Positions 9,540 through 16,711 of a DNA stretch of 39,441 nucleotides are shown here, one piece after another. Below the pieces are notes generated by a model. The model was not told the DNA's origin and did no database searches. It worked only from the letters and a program-made list of their open reading frames with translations. Origin of the DNA: an uncultured Bacteroidota bacterium (GTDB lineage Bacteria; Bacteroidota; Bacteroidia; Bacteroidales; F082); assembly GCA_937901015.1 (NCBI GenBank), contig CALCGQ010000198.1, positions 1 through 39,441 of the forward strand. Direction: 5' to 3'. Position 1 is the first letter of the stretch. The number at the start of each line of letters is the position of its first letter. Both the position numbers and the translations under genes were made by a program.

Positions 9540-11030
9540 TTAATATAATGCAACATGACATTCATAACAACTCATTTCTTTCCAGTCGTCCATATCATGA
9601 GGATGATTAAATACCAGAGAGCTATCTGCTACTGCATACTCCATTTCACCTCTTGGCCCTTGAGCCTTAATGGAATGACATAATGTACACTCCCTTGAGA
9701 TTACATGGCCATCGGTACTTACAAAGTTATCGTTATGACATCGATAACATCCCATTGATTCAACATGACCCATGAAATTTGGGTACGCACTCCATTTAGC
9801 TTTCATAAATGGAAAGATGTTCTTTTTGAAGCCATCCTGGATTGCTACAATTGCTTTTTCAAGTAGCACACTATTAGTGTCCATGAATTCTTCATAATTA
9901 CTATTGTAATAATTGTTGAGCTTAACAGAAATATATGTCATTGCGCTGTCAGTAGTTGGGAAGTCACGAGCAAGTATTCCCATTGAAACACTTTTTATTT
10001 CAGGGATATCTTGTGATATCTCTCCGGCTGCCATTGCTAAATCAACAAAATGTGCTGGAGCTAGATAATCATGTGAAGGCCTATTGTGACAATCTAGGCA
10101 ATCCATTGTTCTGGAGGGTTCCTTTTTTGAATGATTATCTACTTCATTATTGGTAAAAGATCTTTTATCTCCTGTTTTTAAATTAGTGTAGATAACTTCA
10201 AGGATTGTATCTCGTTTTCGTGAAGATGAGAAGTATTCAATCTTAACATCAGGATTAATATGCCAATGTATTCCTTCACTTTGACCAAGAGCCTTGTTTT
10301 CAGGACCCGTTTTCATAAGAAGCTGAATATTCCATTCTGTATTTTCTTCATCTGAAAGATAATGCTTCTTTGTGACGAACTTTGGATCATAGAATTTCTC
10401 AGGCCAGTGACACTTTTCACAAGTTTCCTGAGCAGGACGTAAATTATGAATAGGTGTTTCAATTGGTGTTGGATATGCACCTGCGATAACTGAATAAACC
10501 TGATAAAGTCCAGATAGCTTAGATTTTACATACCAGTTTACTCCCGATCCAACGTGACATTCGACGCATCTTACTCTTGCATGTGCAGAACCATGGTAAG
10601 TAACATATTCTGGTTCCATTACATTATGACAAAGTGTGCCACAAAATTCATTTGATTCTGTATAATGAAATACTTCATAACTACCCAGTCCTGTTAGCAT
10701 TAAAAATGCAGCAGTTGCAATAATAAAAATGAAAACTACTCTTCTTTGGCCAGGGTCATTAAGGTTTACAATTGGGAACTTAACTTCTCTTTGTACCTCT
10801 CTGGACTTATCTCTCTTCATCTTTCTAACGGTTCCTATTGGGATCATAATAAGTCCGATAATTAGGAAAACAGGTAGAATAATAAAAGTAAAAAGACCTA
10901 GGTAGTCACTGCTGTCATTTGGGAATATGAATGTTATAGCAAGCGTAAATATTATAAGCATAAAGCTTATTGAAGCTAGAACTGCCCCTGAAATGGTTGT
11001 CCAACTGTAAAAGGATTTTGGTAGTTTCAT
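9540..11030 (-). CDS. NapC/NirT-like membrane multihaem cytochrome with a CX3CH first site
   Basis: A 496-residue protein with three N-terminal membrane helices (about residues 12-35, 42-65, 88-112) and a periplasmic part with six canonical haem motifs (CVECH, CEKCH, CLDCH, CYRCH, CTLCH, CYECH). The segment from residue 128 to 160 aligns by eye with the NapC/NirT/NrfH core, but its first site is C130-G-T-L-C134-H135, one residue longer than CXXCH. NapC/NirT proteins oxidise menaquinol and pass electrons to periplasmic partners. The second half (residues 300-496) has the extra haems seen in long NirT-like cytochromes of metal reducers. It heads the gene run downstream of the 11065-11088 hairpin. 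Confidence 0.88.
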   Translation of the reverse strand: MKLPKSFYSWTTISGAVLASISFMLIIFTLAITFIFPNDSSDYLGLFTFIILPVFLIIGLIMIPIGTVRKMKRDKSREVQREVKFPIVNLNDPGQRRVVFIFIIATAAFLMLTGLGSYEVFHYTESNEFCGTLCHNVMEPEYVTYHGSAHARVRCVECHVGSGVNWYVKSKLSGLYQVYSVIAGAYPTPIETPIHNLRPAQETCEKCHWPEKFYDPKFVTKKHYLSDEENTEWNIQLLMKTGPENKALGQSEGIHWHINPDVKIEYFSSSRKRDTILEVIYTNLKTGDKRSFTNNEVDNHSKKEPSRTMDCLDCHNRPSHDYLAPAHFVDLAMAAGEISQDIPEIKSVSMGILARDFPTTDSAMTYISVKLNNYYNSNYEEFMDTNSVLLEKAIVAIQDGFKKNIFPFMKAKWSAYPNFMGHVESMGCYRCHNDNFVSTDGHVISRECTLCHSIKAQGPRGEMEYAVADSSLVFNHPHDMDDWKEMSCYECHVALY

Positions 11031-11064
11031 TTTTGTAAAGTCTTAGTTTTGGCAGAAATAAAAA

Positions 11065-11088
11065 GGGTGTTACATAATTGTAACACCC
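11065..11088 (-). terminator. Hairpin terminator or attenuator between DUF5777 and NapC-like genes
   Basis: GGGTGTTAC (11065-11073) and GTAACACCC (11080-11088) form a nine-pair stem with a six-base loop. Read on the minus strand the stem is followed by TTTTTATTT. It should end transcripts of the barrel gene, or partly let them through to the cytochrome genes, for which I found no -7 box in the remaining 34 bases. Confidence 0.85.
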
Positions 11089-11107
11089 TATGCTTTTTTA
11101 GGAATGA

Positions 11108-12028
11108 TTAAAATCCCCAAAGTCTTGTAATATTGAATCCAATGCGGAATTCACCATCAGTCCAATCACTTGTATTATGCATGTAGTTATCCTGAGCGAT
11201 AATACCGTTTGATGCTGTTATAAAAACTTCGAATGAGTGAGTTGCAGTTGCTACTCTGTATCCTATTCCAAAATTTGATTTAGGTATATTGGTTACAACA
11301 GTGTTTTCACTCATGTTCTTAAGTTCCAATGGTATTGAATAATGGAATACAATAGATGATTGAGGTGAGAATTTAAACCTTCCCATAAATCCAATTCCAA
11401 TTACATCATGATTCATACCTTTAATATTAGCAGTATCAGCTTTTACAGAATTGTAATGTGTAAAACTACCATTGATTCCAAATGAGAACCAGTCATTAAA
11501 CTTACGACTTACAAGAACTTGTGCGAAATAAGAAAGTCTATTGGAGAATTTGTAAGCAGAATCGGCAGTTGAAGTGGTAAATACACTTTCGTTTCTGCCA
11601 TCAATAGCCATATTACCATATAGAGTAACGCTCAATGGTATAGTGTTCTTTCTTGTTTGATTGAGAACATTGTACTTAACTTGAAAGTCGCTGTACATGT
11701 TTTTACGAGTAATACCGTAACCAACCATTAAGTTATTTGTTATTGAGTAGTTTAATCCCATTCTAGTGTTTGCAGATGGTGCATAAACACCCCATAAGTC
11801 TTTGGCACCGTTATCTTTAATCAAGCCAAATCTATGTTGAATCATCATCTCAAGAGTCTTCTTTTCTGCAATTACACTTGTTTGTTCATCGATAAGAATA
11901 CCGCTGCCAAACATTTCTGTTACTGGTCGGTCTTTTTTCTTTTTCGGTTTTGGAGTCTCTTCATCTTGGGCAACAACAATACCAAAACTGAAAATCATCA
12001 CTAGGAAAAATAATATATGTTTTTTCAT
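11108..12028 (-). CDS. DUF5777-family outer-membrane beta-barrel protein
   Basis: A 306-residue protein with a signal peptide (cleavage near VVAQ, residue 21), a lysine-rich linker (KPKKKKD) and then alternating polar/hydrophobic strands typical of an outer-membrane barrel, ending in a C-terminal Phe (TRLWGF). The segment MIQHRFGLI near residue 65 is a hallmark of DUF5777 proteins of Bacteroidota, which are often found near c-type cytochrome genes. The function of this family is not established. It lies 22 bases after the monohaem lipoprotein gene and is followed by a terminator, so these two form a unit. It could be a porin or scaffold in the outer membrane. Confidence 0.82.
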   Translation of the reverse strand: MKKHILFFLVMIFSFGIVVAQDEETPKPKKKKDRPVTEMFGSGILIDEQTSVIAEKKTLEMMIQHRFGLIKDNGAKDLWGVYAPSANTRMGLNYSITNNLMVGYGITRKNMYSDFQVKYNVLNQTRKNTIPLSVTLYGNMAIDGRNESVFTTSTADSAYKFSNRLSYFAQVLVSRKFNDWFSFGINGSFTHYNSVKADTANIKGMNHDVIGIGFMGRFKFSPQSSIVFHYSIPLELKNMSENTVVTNIPKSNFGIGYRVATATHSFEVFITASNGIIAQDNYMHNTSDWTDGEFRIGFNITRLWGF

Positions 12029-12048
12029 TTTTTTACAGTTTTAAGTTA

Positions 12049-12426
12049 TTAATTGTTTTTTGCACCTTCTTCAATCCAATATTTTATCAGTGCAGCTTGT
12101 GAAGATGTATATTTAGCAAAATGATTCCCATCAGGTAAAGGGTAGAAATAAATTTTACTTGCATCCGGGTCTTCTGCAACCACAAGTCCTAATTGAGTAA
12201 TGCTATTATAAGCGTTATCTGCTGTTAGGTCAGGTTGGCTTACTCCAGGATGGCATCCTGTACAATTTTGTTCTTCCCAAATTGGTACAATTTCCAAAGA
12301 GAAACTGGTAGTGTCACCAGGCGGAGGTGGAGGAGTGACGGGTTCCACGATGAATTTATACTGGCATGAGGCTATTGCCATCATAATCAGTGCCATTATA
12401 ATTCCGTTTAATAGTAGTTTATTCAT
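12049..12426 (-). CDS. Monohaem c-type cytochrome lipoprotein
   Basis: A 125-residue protein. The signal peptide ends in a lipobox (IASC, lipidated Cys21), followed by a Pro-rich linker (PPPPPGD) and one CTGCH haem motif (Cys55-His59). The C-terminal part ends in WIEEGAKNN, the typical close of short planctomycete/Bacteroidota-type cytochrome c domains. There is no methionine in the usual distal-ligand region; a GNHF segment sits there instead, so the distal ligand is uncertain. Co-transcribed with the DUF5777 barrel. Probable location (inference): periplasmic leaflet of the outer membrane, or the cell surface. Confidence 0.85.
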   Translation of the reverse strand: MNKLLLNGIIMALIMMAIASCQYKFIVEPVTPPPPPGDTTSFSLEIVPIWEEQNCTGCHPGVSQPDLTADNAYNSITQLGLVVAEDPDASKIYFYPLPDGNHFAKYTSSQAALIKYWIEEGAKNN

Positions 12427-12581
12427 ATTTATAGAGTTTATTTGTTATTACTAGTTCACAATGCAACTATACTTATTTATTCGATGTTTTTATACCTATG
12501 GTTATTGATTTAAAATTACACTTATTTGCGATTTTCACTTCAAAATGTTGATACATATCAATGCTCACATAATAGATGTTC

Positions 12582-12589
12582 CAAATATA
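12582..12589 (-). promoter_or_regulatory. Putative -7 box (TATATTTG) for the lipoprotein/DUF5777 unit
   Basis: On the minus strand this reads TATATTTG, an exact TAnnTTTG match, with a TTGG 19 bases upstream as a possible -33 element. It predicts an unusually long leader of about 150 bases to the ATG at 12426. Confidence 0.5.
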
Positions 12590-12616
12590 CTATTTTGTTT
12601 GCCCATAACCAACAAT

Positions 12617-12680
12617 ATCAGCGTTTAACTAGGATATAATAATTGGTAAATTATGGTCTAATAAATATGTAAGCGCTGAT
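12617..12680. repeat. Imperfect inverted repeat followed by a T-rich tract
   Basis: ATCAGCGTTTA at 12617-12627 faces the complement TAAGCGCTGAT at 12670-12680 with one mismatch in 11, separated by 42 bases. On the plus strand it is followed by TTTTTATTATTTTTATT. It could be a long-loop terminator of a small RNA, an attenuator ahead of the AAA+ gene, or paired binding sites for a regulator. Confidence 0.4.
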
Positions 12681-12790
12681 TTTTTATTATTTTTATTGTT
12701 CTTAAAATCATTCATTCTGGAATGTAAAGAATAATCACAGAAAGTTAGTGAAATAACATTGTAATAACTCAGGAAATTAATTTAGGAAAT

Positions 12791-15526
12791 ATGATTTTTG
12801 GCAAGAATAAATCAGAAAAAAACTACAAATTTAATAGTCTTCAGGTATTTGCATGGGACAGGTCAGTAGGTGGTAAAAAGAAGTTTAGAAGGTTATTTGA
12901 CAGAAACGAACTAAACTACCTTAGTGCTGAGCTTTCTCTTTATAATAAGCTCTTTGATGAGGAGGATTGGACAGTTGAGATTGAGTTGATTGCCAATAAA
13001 ATTCTTGATGACGATAGTACTGAAAAACTTTGCGAAAAGAAAGAGACCGTAACTGTAAGTAAAGACGAAAACCTATTCACATACTCCTTTGGATGGGGAA
13101 GTGATGATCGAGGAGATTTCTGGAAAAAAGGTAAGTATGAGTGGGAGGCATATATAGATGGCGAGTTAATTTCAAGTAGTAAGTTTTATGTTGAAGATAT
13201 GGGAGTGGTCAGCAGTTTGGAAAACCCATATTTAACAGTTCAAACGTTGAATACCTATGAGGCACCGGATGGAGACTTGGATATTTCAGACCGTGTTTAT
13301 CTTAAATCCTTTGATGTTGGTACAACCCGATACATTATGGGTGAAGTTAAGTTTGCTAATCAAGTCCCACATGAGTGGCTGTGCGAATTCTTCTTTAATA
13401 TCTATGATGATACAGGAATGCACATAGGCACAAGCGATTCGTTTTTCTATGTAACTCCTGGTGAGGATATTGGTGAAGAATTTACAATTACCGCTGGCTG
13501 GGGAGGTAAGAATACAGGAACATGGGTTGAAGATAATTATACAATGGAGCTGGTGTTTATGGATACAGTAATTGCCGTAATTCCTTTTACCATTGGTAAA
13601 AAAGATATTGAAAGAATTAGTGAGTATGAGGCTTTATTAAATGAAGATGTAGGTAGTATTTATGATGATACCATTGAAGTAAAGAAATCAAATGTTGAAA
13701 AAAATGGTGTTATTGATGAATCAACTGATACTAGCAAGGATGACAGCGATGAAGATTCTGTTGAGGTTTTTGTGGACGACAAATCTGTAGAAGAAATACT
13801 TTCGGATCTAAACAACCTTATAGGCCTTGAGAACATTAAAGAAAAAGTAAAAGAGTATATCGATTATGTCAGTTTCTTGCAATTTCGTGAAGAATCAGGG
13901 ATTAAGGATGATGATGATATTGTGATGCATAGTGTATTTACCGGAAATCCTGGTACAGGCAAGACCACTGTTGTGAAAATGCTGGGAGAGATATACAAAT
14001 CAATGGGATTATTGTCGAAAGGACATGTTCATACCGTTGAGGCCAATGATATTATTGCGGGTTTTATACGCCAGACAGGAAAGGACACAAAAAAAGCAAT
14101 TGAAAAGGCTAGAGGAGGCATTCTTTTTATAGATGAAGCTTATATGCTATTTAAAGAGGGAAACACTGGAAATGATTTTGGTAGTGAAGCCGTTGCAGCT
14201 CTTATTACTGAAATGAGTGATGGAAAGGGTGATATTGCGATTATGGTTGCAGGTTACCCAAAAGAGATGGAAAGCTTTCTTAATTCCAACCCTGGTTTGA
14301 AATCAAGGTTCAGAAATTATTTTCATTTTGAAGATTATACACCTGACGAGTTATCTCGTATTGCAGAATTTGCAGCTGAAAAAAAAGGCGTTGTAATATC
14401 TGATGGTGCAGCAATTGAGTTGAAAAAGGTGTTAACAGATGCCTTTAGAAAAAGAGACAAAACTTTTGGAAATGCACGGTTTGCTTTTGCATTAATTGAT
14501 GAAGCAAAAATAAATCTGGGTACCAGAGTAATGAAGGATCCCAATCTTGAAAAACTAACAAAAACTCAATTGTCTACATTGATGGATGTTGATATTGAGG
14601 ATATTAGCAATCCGAATATCGATAAGAAACTGAATATTGGTATTGATGAAGAATTGCTCAAGGTAGCTTTGAACGAGTTGGATGAACTCACCGGTCTAAC
14701 AACCATAAAGCAAGAGGTTCAAGAGCTCATAAAACTTACACGTTATTATAAAGAAAATAATCGGGATATCCTTAAAGCGTTTTCAATGCATAGTGTGTTT
14801 ATAGGAAATCCAGGAACTGGTAAAACAACTGTTGCCAGAATTATTGCTAAGGTTTATAAAGCTCTTGGTATGTTGGAGCGTGGTCATCTTATTGATGCCG
14901 ATGGTGGTGATCTAGTTGCAGGATGGGTTGGGCAAACATCAGGAAAAACTAAGGACCTTATTACCAAAGCCATGGGAGGTATACTTTTCATCGATGAAGC
15001 TTATGCAATAACTGGTGGAACAACAGGTCCAAAAGGTGATTTTGGTGGCGAGGCTATTGCGGCCATGATAAAAGAAATGGAAGATCATCGTAGCGAATTT
15101 GGAATCATTGTGGCAGGGTATACGAAAAATATGCAAGATTTTCTTGAGGCAAACCCTGGGCTTAAATCCAGATTCGATCAGACCTTTAAGTTTGAAGACT
15201 TTACTGTAGAAGAATTATGGGAAATAGCCGTTAATATGTACAATAGCAAAGGTTTAGTTGCAGATCGAAAAGCTGAAGAACATCTGAAAATTTATATTAA
15301 CCATCTTTATGAAAACCGTGATAGGTTCTTTGGAAATGCCAGATCTGTAAGAAAGATAATTGAAAAATCCACAAGAAATCAAGAGTTGAGAATGGCTGAT
15401 ATGACCAAAAAACAAAGAACAAAAAAGATTATGTCAACATTAACAATCGATGATGTAAAAGAATTTATTCCAAGTAAAGATAGTTTATCAAAATCTCGTA
15501 CTCTGGGTTTTAAATTTAACGGATAG
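12791..15526 (+). CDS. Tandem CbbX/SpoVK-type AAA+ ATPase with duplicated N-terminal beta-sandwich
   Basis: A 911-residue, probably cytoplasmic protein. Residues about 30-270 hold two similar beta-rich units (landmarks FGWGSDDRG and AGWGGKNTG, each followed by a short strand pair). An acidic Asp/Glu/Ser linker covers about 290-340. Two AAA+ domains follow: Walker A GNPGTGKTT at 385-393 and 672-680, Walker B LFIDEAY with Asp448 and Asp735, and arginine segments LKSRFRNYF and LKSRFDQTF. Both sites look intact. These features match the CbbX/SpoVK/EccA clade, whose members remodel partner proteins; the substrate here is unknown. It is divergent from the cytochrome genes and convergent with the SUKH/SAM-TPR operon. 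Confidence 0.88.
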   Translation: MIFGKNKSEKNYKFNSLQVFAWDRSVGGKKKFRRLFDRNELNYLSAELSLYNKLFDEEDWTVEIELIANKILDDDSTEKLCEKKETVTVSKDENLFTYSFGWGSDDRGDFWKKGKYEWEAYIDGELISSSKFYVEDMGVVSSLENPYLTVQTLNTYEAPDGDLDISDRVYLKSFDVGTTRYIMGEVKFANQVPHEWLCEFFFNIYDDTGMHIGTSDSFFYVTPGEDIGEEFTITAGWGGKNTGTWVEDNYTMELVFMDTVIAVIPFTIGKKDIERISEYEALLNEDVGSIYDDTIEVKKSNVEKNGVIDESTDTSKDDSDEDSVEVFVDDKSVEEILSDLNNLIGLENIKEKVKEYIDYVSFLQFREESGIKDDDDIVMHSVFTGNPGTGKTTVVKMLGEIYKSMGLLSKGHVHTVEANDIIAGFIRQTGKDTKKAIEKARGGILFIDEAYMLFKEGNTGNDFGSEAVAALITEMSDGKGDIAIMVAGYPKEMESFLNSNPGLKSRFRNYFHFEDYTPDELSRIAEFAAEKKGVVISDGAAIELKKVLTDAFRKRDKTFGNARFAFALIDEAKINLGTRVMKDPNLEKLTKTQLSTLMDVDIEDISNPNIDKKLNIGIDEELLKVALNELDELTGLTTIKQEVQELIKLTRYYKENNRDILKAFSMHSVFIGNPGTGKTTVARIIAKVYKALGMLERGHLIDADGGDLVAGWVGQTSGKTKDLITKAMGGILFIDEAYAITGGTTGPKGDFGGEAIAAMIKEMEDHRSEFGIIVAGYTKNMQDFLEANPGLKSRFDQTFKFEDFTVEELWEIAVNMYNSKGLVADRKAEEHLKIYINHLYENRDRFFGNARSVRKIIEKSTRNQELRMADMTKKQRTKKIMSTLTIDDVKEFIPSKDSLSKSRTLGFKFNG

Positions 15527-15554
15527 AGCTATTGTTTTTGAAGGTGAGTTAAGG

Positions 15555-15593
15555 ATATTACATTTATAATTATTGCCGATTTACATGTAATAT
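15555..15593. terminator. Weak AT-rich hairpin between convergent genes
   Basis: ATATTACAT (15555-15563) pairs with ATGTAATAT (15585-15593) around a 21-base loop. It sits between the convergent AAA+ and SUKH-TPR genes, but it is AT-rich and lacks a clean T-run, so its function as terminator is doubtful. Confidence 0.35.
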
Positions 15594-15607
15594 AATACCT
15601 GTAATTG

Positions 15608-16675
15608 CTAATGTAACTCATCAATAAAATCCGAATCTGCCTGAGCCAATTCATTTTCGCCCATTGATTTGTAAACCCTATATCTTACATATAGGGCTAG
15701 TTTATATGTGTAGTCTTTTTCTAGAACTGTATTGCAATCGGATAGTGCCTTTTCATATTTACCTAGCTTTTGAAAAGCATCAGCTCTACCTGTTAGAAAT
15801 AGTAGATTATCCGGATCTAGTTTTACCGCAATGTCAAGATCAATTAATGCTTTTCGTTTGCTACCATAATCCAGAAGTAGAATTCCCCTACAATAATAAA
15901 AAAACGATTCTTTATTATTCATTTCAATTGATGCATTGAAATCTGATAAAGCTAGTTTTCGCTGACCAAGATCTAGATATGCATTTCCTCTATCACAATA
16001 CGACCAACTGCTTTTTGGGTTAAGTTTAATATAAGCTGAAGTTCGCTCAATAATTTCATCGTTGGTTTCTTCTTTTTCAACTATTTTTAATATTCCACTA
16101 TCAACAATAAACATGCTCATAAACGGACTGCCAGGTTTTGCCTTAATATCAGGAAATCCATCATTATCTACTATTTTATTTAAAAAACCATCGAAATTAT
16201 CAGCAACTTGAACATATGTGCTCATATCGCTAACATTATCTGAAATAAACACGGGTGATTCTTTTGATAGTCCCTTTTGGGAAATCACCATTATGGTTTC
16301 TTGCTTTGGAGTGTTACAGATGGGTATTATGGGAAATATTCCCTCGTAATCGTTTCCGTACATTCCACTTTCGTCTTTTAAATCGGTATACTGACTTCCT
16401 AATTCATCGAGTGTGTAGAAATAGAAACTACTCCATTTTGGACCATCTGGCTCCCAATCGGTCATGTCGATATAGTAACTTTGATCATACTCTAGTAACA
16501 TTCCTCCATTGAAGGTAGCCAAAAATTGTTTGTATGAAGCTGAAAATTCTAATCCATAAGCTTTCTCAAAAGTTTCAATTTTTTCAATATCCAATTGAGT
16601 GTTAAATTGAAATTTGGAAGTGCCTTGACGGCGCTTTTCTTCTAATTTTTTGATGCTTGAGAAACTACTTATCAC
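15608..16675 (-). CDS. SUKH (SMI1/KNR4) domain protein with C-terminal TPR repeats
   Basis: A 355-residue protein, no signal peptide, so cytoplasmic. Residues about 18-165 match the SMI1/KNR4 (SUKH) fold: IEKIETFEKAYGLEFSASYK, QFLATFNGG, and an acidic/aromatic middle. Residues about 205-350 are four TPR repeats of about 34 residues (SYCDRGNAYLDLGQRKLALS is one). The start is a GTG at 16675: a stop lies four codons upstream, and the next Met falls inside the SUKH domain. SUKH proteins are known as immunity proteins in polymorphic toxin systems and as regulatory scaffolds; no toxin gene is adjacent. It is the last gene of the seven-gene leftward operon, 36 bases after the SAM-TPR gene. Confidence 0.82.
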   Translation of the reverse strand: MISSFSSIKKLEEKRRQGTSKFQFNTQLDIEKIETFEKAYGLEFSASYKQFLATFNGGMLLEYDQSYYIDMTDWEPDGPKWSSFYFYTLDELGSQYTDLKDESGMYGNDYEGIFPIIPICNTPKQETIMVISQKGLSKESPVFISDNVSDMSTYVQVADNFDGFLNKIVDNDGFPDIKAKPGSPFMSMFIVDSGILKIVEKEETNDEIIERTSAYIKLNPKSSWSYCDRGNAYLDLGQRKLALSDFNASIEMNNKESFFYYCRGILLLDYGSKRKALIDLDIAVKLDPDNLLFLTGRADAFQKLGKYEKALSDCNTVLEKDYTYKLALYVRYRVYKSMGENELAQADSDFIDELH

Positions 16676-16711
16676 CTTGTTGAGTTATAATAAAGATTTC
16701 AGTATTAAACA

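Larger units (their letters stand above)
12427..12790. other. 364-bp divergent intergenic region
   Basis: Separates the leftward cytochrome/barrel genes from the rightward AAA+ ATPase gene. It is AT-rich, holds no ORF I can support, one minus-strand -7 box (12582-12589) and an imperfect long-range inverted repeat (12617-12680) followed by a T-rich stretch. A weak plus-strand box TAACATTG (12754-12761, one mismatch to TAnnTTTG) could serve the ATPase gene. Confidence 0.6.

Noticed and set aside
15608-16675. Toxin-immunity locus based on the SUKH domain
   Set aside because: No toxin-like, Rhs, RHS-repeat or nuclease gene lies nearby; the neighbours are scaffold and membrane proteins.
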